Below are positions 1 through 9,403 of a stretch of 61,121 bases of DNA, one piece after another. The translations under genes were made by a program, and so were the position numbers. The stretch covers positions 1-61,121 of the forward strand of contig JAJCXT010000067.1 of the NCBI GenBank assembly GCA_029263295.1. Direction: 5' to 3'. A model generated the notes under the pieces. The model was not told the origin of the DNA and did no database searches. It saw nothing but the letters and a program-made list of their open reading frames with translations. Every line of letters begins with the position of its first letter. Positions within the stretch are counted from its first letter, which is position 1. The DNA is from Acidobacteriota bacterium. GTDB lineage: Bacteria; Acidobacteriota; UBA890; WLXD01.

Positions 1-1383
1 CGGCTCGGTCATCTCTTCGAGGGCGAAACGAACGCCCTCTCGGCCCAGGCCGCTACGCTTGCGGCCGCCGAATGGCATGGCGTCGATACGGAAGTCAGTG
101 CTGTCGTTGATCATGACGCCACCGAAGTCCAGGCCGTCAGCTGCCCGCCGGGCGGTTGCCAGCGAAGCGGTGAAGACCGCCGCCTGGAGTCCGTAGTCGG
201 TGGCGTTGGCCTGTTTGATCGCCGTCTCGAGATCGCGGAATCGATACAAGGCCGTCACGGGGCCGTAGATCTCCTCGCACGACAGCGGAGCGATCTCCGA
301 TACGGCCTCGAGAACAGTTGGCGCCACGAAGGCCCCGTTGCGCGTGCCGCCAGTCAGCAGCGTAGCCCCAGCCGCGACCGCCGACCGGACCGCCGTCTCC
401 ACCCGTTCGGCCGCTACCTCGTCGATGAGCGGCCCCATGTCGGTACTCTCGTCCATCTTGTCGCCGACCACGTACGATTCCGCCCCCCGGACAAAGCGCG
501 AGCGAAATGCCTCGTAGATCGCGTCGTGCACGAAGAGACGCTGCACGTGCAGGCAATTCTGCCCGGCCGCCCAGAACGCCCCGCTGACGCAGGCGTCCGC
601 AGCCGCGTCGAGTTGAGCGTCGTCCATCACGATCACCGGACAGTTGCTGCCAAGCTCCATGCTGAGCTTCTTCAGCCCGGCCTCCCGCACCACCTCCTGG
701 CCAGTCTCCAGGCCACCAGTGAAGGAGATCATGCGTACGCGCGGGTCCGTGGTCAGAGTCTTGCCAACGCGGCGACCGGCGCCGGTAACAACCTGAACAA
801 TCCCGGCTGGGGCGCCGGCGTCGTGCAGGGCCTCCACCAGACGGATACCCGACAGCGGCGTTTTCGAATCTGGCTTGAGAATCACCGCGTTGCCGCCCGC
901 GATGGCCGGGCCGAGTTTGTGGGCGACGAGGTTCAGCGGGTCGTTGAAGGGGGTGATGGCGCCGATCACGCCCACGGGCTCGCGAACCCAGTAGCCAAAG
1001 CGGTTCTCGCTCCCGGCGCGCTGGTCGAAGTTCACCGTTTCGCCGTGCAGCCGACGAGCTTCCTCTGCCGAGAGCCGCAGCGTATCCACGCAACGGCTCA
1101 CCTCCAGGCGGGCTTCGCGGATCGTCTTGATGCCCTCGCGGGCGATGGTGACCGCATACGACTCCGCATCGGCCGCTATGCGGTCGGCGGCACCGCTGAG
1201 GATACTCATGCGCTCGTGGATCGGCAGGCGTGTACCGGCTGCACGCGTAGCCGCCGTTATCGCGTCGCGCATGTCCGCCCCGGCGCCAAGCGGAACCCGG
1301 TCCACGAGGCTCCCGTCCTGAGGGTCGAGCACCTCGAAAGACTCTTCGGCAGCGCGCCACTGCCCATCAATCAGCATGCGCAT
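1..1383 (-). CDS. NAD(P)-dependent aldehyde dehydrogenase (3' end outside window)
   Basis: This reading frame is open from the ATG at 1383 to the window edge, giving 461 codons with no stop, so the C-terminus is missing. The translation is a typical aldehyde dehydrogenase, which oxidises an aldehyde to the acid with NAD(P)+. Visible family features are the N-terminal LIDGQW segment, the Rossmann segment around ILKPDSKTPLS, the FTGG nucleotide-binding turn, the general-base Glu at about residue 243 (MELGSN) and the catalytic Cys at about residue 277 (GQNC). Glu and Cys are 34 residues apart, as in the family, and EEIYGPV follows. The ELGG motif reads ELGS here. The substrate cannot be told; lactaldehyde, glyceraldehyde-3-phosphate (non-phosphorylating) or semialdehyde types are all possible. 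A second ATG at 1377 is an alternative start. The gene is divergent from the MutS-like gene. Confidence 0.93.
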   Translation of the reverse strand, partial: MRMLIDGQWRAAEESFEVLDPQDGSLVDRVPLGAGADMRDAITAATRAAGTRLPIHERMSILSGAADRIAADAESYAVTIAREGIKTIREARLEVSRCVDTLRLSAEEARRLHGETVNFDQRAGSENRFGYWVREPVGVIGAITPFNDPLNLVAHKLGPAIAGGNAVILKPDSKTPLSGIRLVEALHDAGAPAGIVQVVTGAGRRVGKTLTTDPRVRMISFTGGLETGQEVVREAGLKKLSMELGSNCPVIVMDDAQLDAAADACVSGAFWAAGQNCLHVQRLFVHDAIYEAFRSRFVRGAESYVVGDKMDESTDMGPLIDEVAAERVETAVRSAVAAGATLLTGGTRNGAFVAPTVLEAVSEIAPLSCEEIYGPVTALYRFRDLETAIKQANATDYGLQAAVFTASLATARRAADGLDFGGVMINDSTDFRIDAMPFGGRKRSGLGREGVRFALEEMTEP

Positions 1384-1588
1384 CGATCGCCTACCCGTGG
1401 TGGTTATCTGCTTCGCGTTGCCCACCGAGGGCGGCCGTCAACGCGCGTGTATGGTCAGAGTTCGTGCCGCAACAACAGTCGCTTCAGACTAACGGATACG
1501 TTCGCCGCTGGCGTGCAGTTGATCCTCGAGCCATCGGGATCCGGCCGAACCCATGGACCATTCTCGCGTACTCTGAGGGTCGCGTCAC

Positions 1589-1606
1589 GGTTGCTATCGA
1601 GCAACC
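1589..1606. promoter_or_regulatory. Small perfect hairpin upstream of the MutS-like gene
   Basis: GGTTGCT and AGCAACC form a perfect 7-bp inverted repeat around a 4-base loop, 32 bases before the chosen start at 1638. It could be a 5' leader hairpin or an operator. The rest of the 254-base divergent region (1384-1637) shows nothing else I can name. Confidence 0.3.
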
Positions 1607-1637
1607 CTCCTGTTGCTCTTCCCTACTCGCATTCCGT

Positions 1638-3431
1638 ATGGCCGACCGAAACTCGCCACGCCAGGTCTACGACCGCCGTACCGCGGAACTGCGCCAGGAA
1701 GCCGACCTACTCAGCGCGCTCGACCGCAGGCTCTCCGCGCTACGGCTGGGTACAGTCGGCATGTCCCTCGTATTCGCCTGGGCAGTCTTTGACCCCGACC
1801 GCCTCGCGATTGCATGGCTCGCTCTGCCGATCACGATCTTCATCGGGTTGGTCATCGCGCACGAGCGCTGCGCGCGACAACGGCGTCGAAACCGGCGCTC
1901 ACTCGAGTTCTACGAACGCGGGCGGGCGCGGCTGGACGACTGCTGGTCGGGCACAGGGCCCACCGGCGAGGGGTTTTCCAACCAGGACCATCCGTATGCC
2001 GACGACCTCGACATTCTGGGTGACGCTTCCCTGTATCAATTGCTGTGCACGGCCCGCACGGCCGACGGACGTGCTCGTTTGGCCGAGTGGCTGCAGACTC
2101 CCGCCTCGCTGCCGGAAATCGAGGCCCGGCAACTGGCGGTGGCCGACCTCGCGCCTCGCCTCGAACTGCGCGAGGATCTCGCCGTGCTCGGAAGCGAGGT
2201 GGAAACCCGCGCCCGTCCGCAGGCGCTGGCTCGGTGGGCGACCGCTCCCTCGCCGCTGGAGAATCCGGCGAGCATTCGTCGGGTTGCGACGGCCCTTGTC
2301 GTACTGACGCTCATGGTGGTGACCCTCTGGATTACCGGGCACGTTTCACGCTACTGGGTCGTCGCCGCCCTGGCGCTCGAGGCCCTTTTCGCCTGGCGAC
2401 TGCGAGCTCAGGTCGGGGCCGTCATCGAGGACGTCGCTGCCGCGAACCGCGAACTGGACCTGTTCCACGAGATCCTGGAACGGGTAGAAGAGATGAGGTT
2501 CGAGTCAGCCCCCCTACGCGCGCTCATGGAACGACTGCGTGTCACCGGACACCCCCCGTCGGTCGAGATCGGACGTTTGCGCAAGCTGGTCAACCTCCTC
2601 GACGCGCGGCGGAACCAGATGTTCTCGCCGATCAGCGTACTGCTCCTGTGGGGCACGAACCTGGCGGGCGCCATCGAACAGTGGCGTGCGGCCAACGGAA
2701 CTGCCATCGTCGACTGGCTCGACGCCATCGCTGAAATCGAAGCTCTCGATTGCCTCGCCGCATACCACTATGAGCACCCCGATGACCCCTTCCCGGACAT
2801 CGTAGAAGGGCCCGCAACGTTCGTCGGCACCGCGCTCGGGCATCCGCTGCTTCCTGACGCCGACTGCGTCCGCAATGATGTCGAACTCGGGACGGAGCAG
2901 CGGATGCTGATCGTGAGCGGCTCCAACATGTCCGGCAAGAGCACACTGATGCGGACCGTCGGGATCAACGCGGTGATGGCACAGGCCGGGGGCCCCGTCC
3001 GGGCAACTTCGCTGCGCCTATCACCGCTGCAGGTCGGCGGCTCGATCCGGGTGCGCGATTCGCTGCGCCGGGGCATGTCCGGCTTCTATGCCGAGATCCA
3101 TCGGTTCCGCAGCATTCTCGATCTGGCAGATGGACAGCGCCCGGTGCTATTTCTGCTCGAAGAGATCCTCCACACGACGAACTCGCATGACCGGCGCATC
3201 GGCGCTGAGGCGCTGTTGAGATCACTGCTGGAGCGCGGGGCTATCGGGCTGGTAACCACTCATGACCTGGCCATCACGCGACTGACGGATACGTTGCCGC
3301 AAAGCGTGAACGTGCACTTCGTCGACGAACTCGTCGATGGCAAGATCCGCTTCGACTACCGCCTGCGGCAAGGCGTCGTGGAACGCAGCAACGCCGTGGA
3401 CCTCATGCGCGACATCGGCCTCGACGTGTAG
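1638..3431 (+). CDS. Membrane-anchored MutS-like ATPase
   Basis: The 597-residue product ends in a clear MutS-family ATPase domain. The P-loop GSNMSGKST lies at about residues 428-436 and the Walker B/signature region (LLEEILHTTNSHDR) at about 504-518, followed by a switch His in TTHD. Two hydrophobic stretches, about residues 36-75 and 217-254, look like membrane hairpins; MutS itself has none. The N-terminal mismatch-recognition domain with its Phe-x-Glu motif is absent. It is therefore a MutS-related family member rather than the repair MutS (about 850 residues). Its DNA substrate and role are unknown. The frame is open upstream to a GTG at 1464, but the sequence before ATG 1638 looks non-coding, so I chose 1638; no strong ribosome site marks it. 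It is tail-to-tail with the next gene, 12 bases apart. Confidence 0.85.
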   Translation: MADRNSPRQVYDRRTAELRQEADLLSALDRRLSALRLGTVGMSLVFAWAVFDPDRLAIAWLALPITIFIGLVIAHERCARQRRRNRRSLEFYERGRARLDDCWSGTGPTGEGFSNQDHPYADDLDILGDASLYQLLCTARTADGRARLAEWLQTPASLPEIEARQLAVADLAPRLELREDLAVLGSEVETRARPQALARWATAPSPLENPASIRRVATALVVLTLMVVTLWITGHVSRYWVVAALALEALFAWRLRAQVGAVIEDVAAANRELDLFHEILERVEEMRFESAPLRALMERLRVTGHPPSVEIGRLRKLVNLLDARRNQMFSPISVLLLWGTNLAGAIEQWRAANGTAIVDWLDAIAEIEALDCLAAYHYEHPDDPFPDIVEGPATFVGTALGHPLLPDADCVRNDVELGTEQRMLIVSGSNMSGKSTLMRTVGINAVMAQAGGPVRATSLRLSPLQVGGSIRVRDSLRRGMSGFYAEIHRFRSILDLADGQRPVLFLLEEILHTTNSHDRRIGAEALLRSLLERGAIGLVTTHDLAITRLTDTLPQSVNVHFVDELVDGKIRFDYRLRQGVVERSNAVDLMRDIGLDV

Positions 3432-3443
3432 CGGAGCTGAAGA

Positions 3444-4730
3444 CTATGAATCGCCGGGATCGCCGGGAAGGACGACCCGGTAGACCTTGACGCGAACAGC
3501 TCCGTCATCGTCGTCTACGGCAAACGCGAACGTCCCGTCCCGCATGTACGGGGAACTCAGTATGCGTATGTCGGGGCGAATGACCTCGCCCAGGTAGTTG
3601 CCCTCCCAGTCGAAGAAATCCCAGGCGTACTTCTCGGCCCAGCAGATCTGGCGGCGCGCCTCGAGATCCTCGACGGCCGGCCTCTCCGTGCAATCTTCAC
3701 CACGCTCCCCAGCCTGGTACCGAACAACCAGGATCCGCTCACCATGATCGGGGATGATGCTGGCGTAGGCGGGCTTGTGCGCCGGTATCGCCGGGCCGTT
3801 CCAGGTCCAGTCGGGCACTCGCATCCGCATACGCGCCGTCGTGAACGCTCGATGATGAGCACGCTCGGCGTCCGATATCAGCACCGGCTCCCAATATCGC
3901 TCGGCGCGCAGGATCCGACCGTCCAGGAAGTGAATCTCGAACGCGTACTCCGAACTGACGCCGCCGACGATCGCAGGGGCCGCGGCAATGCCCGCGGGCG
4001 TACCAGGCGCGAATGGGACCCTCGTCCCAGAGCGCCCACCCTGTGCGACCATCGTGTACGCGTCGGATCCCGAATCCATTGCTGGGGCGAAGAAAGGGTC
4101 GCCCTGAGGCCCGTCGGCATCGACCAGCTGGAGACCCCTCCGCCTCTCCCCGGCCGGCAGCATGGTGCCGCTCTCGTCGAGGAATTGAATGGTCTCGACG
4201 TACGCCGCCCCGTCGCCGGCAACCACGAAGCTGCTACCGAACATCTGTGTTCCCAGGCCCAGCGTGTGGCTGAACGTACCATCGACGCCGAACACCGAGA
4301 TACGCGACGTGCCGCCGTCCTGCACGAACAATTGGTCCCCCACGACCCGTAGCATGAACGGGTCCTGATATTCGCCGGGGCCCTCGCCCCCAGCGCCGAC
4401 GGTGTAGAGAAAGTCGCCAGTTTGGCGGTCATAGACCTTCACCAAGGCCGGCTGACTGTCTACGACATAGACCTTCGTCTCATCCACCGCCACGGCCGAG
4501 ACCTGCCCCAGCATGTACTCCTCGGCACCCTCCAGCACGCCGATCGACAGTTCCTCGACCAGCACCGCGGGCCCGCCCCACTGCGAGCCGGCCAGCGTTC
4601 GCACGACGGTCTTGCCGCCCTCTTCGGTCCGCTCATGCACCCACTCGGGCGCAGACCGACTCTCTTCCGGACCACCCGACGCACAAGCCGCGATCAGGAC
4701 CAACAACCCGGTACCTAGCGCTCGTTTCAA
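3444..4730 (-). CDS. Lipoprotein, 6-bladed beta-propeller type
   Basis: The 428-residue product starts with a signal peptide and lipobox (IAAC, Cys16), so it should be a lipoprotein. From about residue 75 it shows repeated propeller-like strands such as VSAVAVDETKVYVVD, VKVYDRQTGDFLYTVG and GDQLFVQDGGTSRISVFGVDG. This pattern, including the GxGGEGPGEY turn, fits the 6-bladed beta-propeller (NHL-like) proteins common in Acidobacteriota and Gemmatimonadota. No catalytic residues are recognisable. It probably acts as an envelope binding or scaffold protein, but the ligand is unknown. It stands alone and is divergent from the PadR gene at 4917. Confidence 0.8.
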   Translation of the reverse strand: MKRALGTGLLVLIAACASGGPEESRSAPEWVHERTEEGGKTVVRTLAGSQWGGPAVLVEELSIGVLEGAEEYMLGQVSAVAVDETKVYVVDSQPALVKVYDRQTGDFLYTVGAGGEGPGEYQDPFMLRVVGDQLFVQDGGTSRISVFGVDGTFSHTLGLGTQMFGSSFVVAGDGAAYVETIQFLDESGTMLPAGERRRGLQLVDADGPQGDPFFAPAMDSGSDAYTMVAQGGRSGTRVPFAPGTPAGIAAAPAIVGGVSSEYAFEIHFLDGRILRAERYWEPVLISDAERAHHRAFTTARMRMRVPDWTWNGPAIPAHKPAYASIIPDHGERILVVRYQAGERGEDCTERPAVEDLEARRQICWAEKYAWDFFDWEGNYLGEVIRPDIRILSSPYMRDGTFAFAVDDDDGAVRVKVYRVVLPGDPGDS

Positions 4731-4862
4731 CTCAGCCTCCAGCGAGCCTCCAGCGGAGATAGTGTTCTCCTACTACCAACCTCGGAGCCAGCGGTTTTAC
4801 GAGGCACAGCGACTCGGACCTGCCCGGGGCCGGGTGGTCGGCGCTGGCGCCCGGCGAAATAG

Positions 4863-4902
4863 CTATATAGCATCCTAGATTGAAACCTAGGTTCCTATAT
4901 AG
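4863..4902. promoter_or_regulatory. Inverted repeat, probable PadR operator/promoter
   Basis: Two 16-base arms (4863-4878 and 4887-4902) are separated by 8 bases and match at 14 of 16 positions. Each arm has an outer CTATATAG, itself a palindrome, and an inner CCTAG/CTAGG. The repeat ends 14 bases before the PadR start codon. A dyad here, rich in TATA steps that could include the -10 element, fits autoregulation by the PadR dimer. Confidence 0.65.
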
Positions 4903-4916
4903 CCGTAGAAGACATC

Positions 4917-5240
4917 ATGACCACCAAGATCACGTTCACCTACCCCACAGCGATGGCGCTCGCCGCGATCGGAGAGGGGCACCGCTATGGGTTCGACATC
5001 ATGGACGTCACCGGCCTGCCGGATGGCACCGTATACCCGATCCTGCGGCGGCTCGAGGCCCGCGGCTACCTGGCCGGCAAGTGGGAGAACGACGATGTCG
5101 CCTTCCGCGAAGGCCGGCCGGCACGTCGCTACTACGAGCTGACCCGACCGGGCGACGACGCCCTCAAGGCTGCTCTGGTGAGGTACCCGCGCCTCTCCGA
5201 GCTGTTCCCCGAAGCCGGCCGTTTCGCCGCATCCGCATAG
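4917..5240 (+). CDS. PadR-family transcriptional regulator (Acidobacterial type)
   Basis: The 107-residue protein is a single PadR winged-helix domain. It has MALAAIGEGHRYGFDIMDVTG in the first helices, LPDGTVYPILRRLEARG as the recognition helix, and a wing ending in GRPARRYYELT. PadR proteins bind DNA as dimers and usually repress themselves and a neighbouring transporter gene. The gene lies directly behind a strong inverted repeat and 9 bases before the ADOP permease gene, so the two should be one transcript. The inducer is unknown. The start at 4917 gives the usual PadR N-terminus. Confidence 0.9.
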   Translation: MTTKITFTYPTAMALAAIGEGHRYGFDIMDVTGLPDGTVYPILRRLEARGYLAGKWENDDVAFREGRPARRYYELTRPGDDALKAALVRYPRLSELFPEAGRFAASA

Positions 5241-5249
5241 AAGTCTCGA

Positions 5250-7946
5250 ATGAACCCGCCCAACTCACCCGTGACTCCGGCAGCCAGCCGGTTGCCGATC
5301 GCGCTCCGGCGCGTACTGGCCCTCGGCTCCTGGTGGGTGCCGCGCTCGCGCCGACAGGCGTGGCGTCGCGAGTGGGAAGCCGAGCTCTTCCATGCGGCAC
5401 ACACCGACGCGTCCGCGGAACCTCCGCGGCGGCTGCTCCGTCGCGCGCTCTGGTCGCACTTGGATGCCCTGTGGATCTTTCAAGAGGAACTCACGATGAC
5501 TCGACTACTCGCCGACATCCGCCTGGCCTTTCGCAGCCTGCGGCGCTCGCCGACGTTCACCGTCGTTGCCGTGCTCACGCTCGCCCTTGGCATTGGTGCG
5601 AACACGGCGATCTTCAGCGTCGTCAACGGCGTGCTCCTCAAGCCACTTGCCTACCCCGACTCGGACGAACTGCTCTCCTTCAACTTCACCGCACCCGGCA
5701 TCGGCTACCCGGTGATCCCGTTCTCGGACGACTTCTTCCTTTTCGTTGAGGAGCGGCAGAAGAGCCTGGAAGCGATCGCCATGTACAACCAGGACAACGT
5801 TAACCTGGTCGGCGACGCGGATCCCGTCCGTGTCTCGGGCGCCAGAGTGACACCGTCGACCTTCGCTGTTCTACGTGTTCCGGCACTGCTCGGGCGCACT
5901 CTGACCGAGCGCGACGCAGAAGTCGGGGCCGAGCCAGTCGCGGTGATTGCGCACGAGCTATGGCAGGAGCGTCTCGGCGGCGACCCCGACGTTCTCGAGC
6001 GAACGGAAGATATGGACGGCGTGATGCGCCGCATCGTGGGTGTGATGCCGCCCGGATTCGCGTTCCCCAACGCAGAAACGCGAATATGGAAGCCGTACGT
6101 CATCGATGAGGCCAACCTGAACGTCGGCAACTTTTCCAACCCGGGTCTCGCCAGAATGGCCAGCGGCATGACGATCGACGGCGCCGTTGACGACGCCGCA
6201 GCCATGCTGGCGAGCTTGTTCGAGGAGCGGCCAGACGACTATCCCGCCGCCCTCATCGAGCAGGCACAGTTCGCACCCCGCATCGACAGCCTGAAGGAAG
6301 TGGTTGTTGGCGATGTCCGCCAGGCCCTGCTAGTCGTCCTCGGCACCGTCGGCGTGGTCCTGTTGATCGCCTGCGCCAACGTCGCCAATCTGTTCCTAGT
6401 CCGGGCCGAAGCCCGACAGCGGGAGGTGACGCTGCGCGCCGCTCTCGGAGCCGGACGTGGTGACCTGGCCCGTTTCTTCCTCGCCGAGAGCATGATCCTC
6501 GCGCTTGCGGGAGGCACGGTGGGCGTCGGTCTGGCGGCGTTTGGCGTGCGTGCATTTACCACCATGGCACCGGTAGCGATTCCGCGGATCAGCGAGATCG
6601 GCATCGACGCGCGCGTCCTCGGGTTCACTCTGCTGGCGTCGTTGTTGACCGGACTGCTCTTCGGCATGATTCCCGTCCTTCGTCGCCAGGCTCGGGACCT
6701 CGCCGGCTCGCTGCGCGAGGGCGGCCGTTCCGTGACGACCGGCCAGGGCCTTGTCAGCGCGCGCAACGTGCTCGTCGTCGCCCAGGTAGCGCTGGCTCTC
6801 GTTCTTCTCGTTGGTTCCGGGCTGATGATCCGCAGCTTCCAGGCGCTGCGCACGGTCGACCCGGGCTTCGACGCGGATGGCGTGCTGGCCGTGCTGGTAG
6901 CGCTGCCAGGACCCGACTACCCCGATGCCGAACAACGACTGGCGTTCTGGACCGAGGTACGCGATCGGGCTGCGGCATTGCCAGGGGTGACCGCTGCCGG
7001 AATCCTCAACGACATCCCTATGGGCTGGGGTCGCAGCGGTGGCTCGATCGAGATCGAGGACTTCCCGAGCGATATCGAATCAGGCCTATTGACGCTGGCG
7101 GAAAAGAAACGCGTCGGCGCCGGAGGACTCGAGACCCTCCGCGTGGAGCTCGTCGAAGGTCGATACTTGAATGACGATGACGGCGCCGGACGCTTTCGCG
7201 GTGCGGTCGTATCGCAGAGTCTGGCGCAACATTGGTGGCCCGGACAGAGCGCGATCGGCAAACGGCTCAAAGAGGACGCTGACGAGGACTGGTACGAGAT
7301 CGTTGGCGTCGTGGGCAACGTTCACTACATCGACCTGGAAGATCCCGCTGAGGAGGTCCTCTACCTGCCCCTGATCGCCGGGGCCGAGGAATCACCCAAT
7401 GTTTCGGCCAACATGACGGTACTGCTGCGGACGAACGGCCCTCCGAGCGCGCTCGTCGGGCTGATGCGCGGCGTGGTGAAGGGTGTCGATCCGCGCATGC
7501 CCATCGCCCGATCCGAAACGATGGCGAACCTGCTGAGCAACAACATGGCGCGCACTTCCTTCACACTCGTGATGCTTGGGATCGCGGCAGCCGCCGCCAT
7601 GCTGCTGGGCGCTATCGGCATCTACGGCGTGATCTCTTACGTCGTCGGCCAACGTACGCAGGAGATCGGCGTACGTATCGCGCTCGGCGCCTCGCGCGGT
7701 AGCGTGCAGAAAATGGTGGTGCGGCGCGGCATGATGGTCTGCGCCGTCGGGGTCGTGGTCGGGGTATTGGGCGCGCTCGCCGCCAGTTCAGCGCTCGGCT
7801 CGCTTCTGTACGAGGTCAACCCTCTCGACCCGTTCACCTACGTGGTCGTCGTCGCCGCGCTTGGCGCCACCGCGTTGCTCGCGAGTTGGTTGCCCGCACT
7901 ACGAGCCTCCGGCGTCGATCCCGTCGTGGCACTGCGCTCCGACTGA
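5250..7946 (+). CDS. ADOP-family FtsX/MacB-like permease 1
   Basis: The 898-residue protein has the layout of the acidobacterial duplicated orphan permeases. A short N-terminal helical part (about residues 1-80) is followed by DIRLAFRSLRRSPTFT, a first membrane helix (about 95-120, TLALGIGANTAIFS), a periplasmic MacB-type domain, an FtsX three-helix core (about 365-490), a second helix/periplasmic unit and a second FtsX core (about 775-890). It ends in the family-typical VDPVVALRSD. No ABC ATPase gene is nearby, hence 'orphan'. It may use an ATPase encoded elsewhere, or act without one. Substrate is unknown. It follows its PadR regulator by 9 bases. Confidence 0.9.
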   Translation: MNPPNSPVTPAASRLPIALRRVLALGSWWVPRSRRQAWRREWEAELFHAAHTDASAEPPRRLLRRALWSHLDALWIFQEELTMTRLLADIRLAFRSLRRSPTFTVVAVLTLALGIGANTAIFSVVNGVLLKPLAYPDSDELLSFNFTAPGIGYPVIPFSDDFFLFVEERQKSLEAIAMYNQDNVNLVGDADPVRVSGARVTPSTFAVLRVPALLGRTLTERDAEVGAEPVAVIAHELWQERLGGDPDVLERTEDMDGVMRRIVGVMPPGFAFPNAETRIWKPYVIDEANLNVGNFSNPGLARMASGMTIDGAVDDAAAMLASLFEERPDDYPAALIEQAQFAPRIDSLKEVVVGDVRQALLVVLGTVGVVLLIACANVANLFLVRAEARQREVTLRAALGAGRGDLARFFLAESMILALAGGTVGVGLAAFGVRAFTTMAPVAIPRISEIGIDARVLGFTLLASLLTGLLFGMIPVLRRQARDLAGSLREGGRSVTTGQGLVSARNVLVVAQVALALVLLVGSGLMIRSFQALRTVDPGFDADGVLAVLVALPGPDYPDAEQRLAFWTEVRDRAAALPGVTAAGILNDIPMGWGRSGGSIEIEDFPSDIESGLLTLAEKKRVGAGGLETLRVELVEGRYLNDDDGAGRFRGAVVSQSLAQHWWPGQSAIGKRLKEDADEDWYEIVGVVGNVHYIDLEDPAEEVLYLPLIAGAEESPNVSANMTVLLRTNGPPSALVGLMRGVVKGVDPRMPIARSETMANLLSNNMARTSFTLVMLGIAAAAAMLLGAIGIYGVISYVVGQRTQEIGVRIALGASRGSVQKMVVRRGMMVCAVGVVVGVLGALAASSALGSLLYEVNPLDPFTYVVVVAALGATALLASWLPALRASGVDPVVALRSD

Positions 7947-7948
7947 GC

Positions 7949-9403
7949 TCAGTCAGCCAGACCGAACGCGTACAGGTGATTGCGGGTGCGCACGTAGATC
8001 CGGTCATCCGCAATCGCCGGCGTCGCGTGGCACAGATCATCGAGGTCGGACACGCTCACCGGCGCCAGACCGCCATCGGGTTCGAGCACCGAGAGCATGC
8101 ACATCTCCGACAGCATGAAGATCTTGCCGTCGGCGGCAATCGGCGAGGCATAGTACTGGTCGATGGCGCCCTTCAGGCGTCCCTGCGCGAGAACATCGCC
8201 GGTGGCCGGATTGAACGATGTCACGATGCCACCGTCGTTCACCATGTAGAGGATGTCGTTGTAGACGATCGGTGACGGCAACTGCGGCACGGCGCGGTTG
8301 TACTCCCAGACCAGGTTCTCTTCTGTCATGTCCCCGGAGCCACCCAGCTTGATCGCCAGCATGCCGTTGCGGGTCTCGAGCGCGGAGCGCAGGTAGTTCC
8401 ACTCGGCCCGCGTGAGTTGGCCATCGGCACCGTAGTCGGCCAGACCGAACCAGTTGGTGGCGCGTGACGGGGGCATCTCCTCCAGGCTGATCAGGCCGTC
8501 GCCATTGGCATCCGCGTCGGTTACCACCTCATCGAATTCGGGCAGAAAGACCTGGTTACCAGGCTGGTTCATCGGTGACCCATAGCCGTTGATGAAGGCC
8601 ACACCATCGTGGATCACCGGCGTCGACTTCATCTCGAAAGACAGGCCGGCCACCCACCACAGCTTCTCCCCCGTGGATGGATCGTAGGCGTCCAGCAGGA
8701 AGGATCCCGCCACCAAGAGTTGCGTCTGCCCGTCAGGCGACTCCCAGAGAATCGGCGTTGAGTGGCCGCTGTGGGCCTCCGGGCGCGCCACGCGCCACAC
8801 CTCGTCGCCGGTGGCCCGGTCGTACGCTGCGATGAACGACTCGACTTCCTGGTCCGCCACGAGAATCAGGAGATCGCCGACGATCACCGGCGATGCGCCC
8901 ATGCCGTAGATGTTGGTGAAGGGCCCCATCGCCACGTCCCAGCGCTCCTCGCCATCCAGATCGTACGAGAGCAGACCATAATCATGGAAGAAGACGTACA
9001 GTTCGTTATCGGCGACCACCGCGCTCGCGGCGGCGGCATGGCTGCGAAAGTCCACCGGCTCCTGCCGTGGGCGCGGCGCAACCTGCTGCCAGAGCACCTC
9101 GCCGCTCGACCGATCGACGGCCATGGTCTTGAGATCCTCGCCATCGAGCGCGGTCACGAAAATGCGGTCGCCCGAGATTACCGGCGAAGAGAACCCTCCC
9201 GGGAGCTCCGTCTTCCACATGACGTTCGTTTCCGGCCCGAACTCGGCTGGCAGAGCGCCACTCTCGACGATACCCGAGCCATTCGGACCACGGAACCGCG
9301 TCCACTTGTCTTCAGTACTCGATGCAGAGGTGGTCGCAGCCACTCCAACAGCGGCCGCAACGAGCATCAGGAAGGCGGACTTCAGCACGATTCGTTTGGT
9401 CAT
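7949..9403 (-). CDS. Exported PQQ-type beta-propeller protein with EF-hand insertion
   Basis: The 484-residue protein has a signal peptide (about residues 1-29) and begins as a BamB/PQQ-like propeller: WTRFRGPNGSG, then blades of the type DGEDLKTMAVDRSSGEVLWQ, AAYDRATGDEVW and DAYDPSTGEKLWW. Around residues 294-335 the propeller is interrupted by a canonical EF-hand loop (DADANGDGLISLEE) and a second weaker one (ADYGADGQLTRAEW), then the propeller resumes. Catalytic residues of PQQ dehydrogenases are not seen, so I regard it as a periplasmic structural or binding propeller with a calcium-sensing insert. It meets the ADOP gene tail-to-tail, 2 bases apart. Confidence 0.85.
   Translation of the reverse strand: MTKRIVLKSAFLMLVAAAVGVAATTSASSTEDKWTRFRGPNGSGIVESGALPAEFGPETNVMWKTELPGGFSSPVISGDRIFVTALDGEDLKTMAVDRSSGEVLWQQVAPRPRQEPVDFRSHAAAASAVVADNELYVFFHDYGLLSYDLDGEERWDVAMGPFTNIYGMGASPVIVGDLLILVADQEVESFIAAYDRATGDEVWRVARPEAHSGHSTPILWESPDGQTQLLVAGSFLLDAYDPSTGEKLWWVAGLSFEMKSTPVIHDGVAFINGYGSPMNQPGNQVFLPEFDEVVTDADANGDGLISLEEMPPSRATNWFGLADYGADGQLTRAEWNYLRSALETRNGMLAIKLGGSGDMTEENLVWEYNRAVPQLPSPIVYNDILYMVNDGGIVTSFNPATGDVLAQGRLKGAIDQYYASPIAADGKIFMLSEMCMLSVLEPDGGLAPVSVSDLDDLCHATPAIADDRIYVRTRNHLYAFGLAD

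Noticed and set aside
137-1360. 407-codon frame on the minus strand
   Set aside because: It is a shifted frame of the aldehyde dehydrogenase gene, which reads through to the window edge in the correct frame.
5250-7946. MacB macrolide exporter
   Set aside because: No ABC ATPase domain or ATPase gene is present; the duplicated permease layout and PadR partner fit ADOP.
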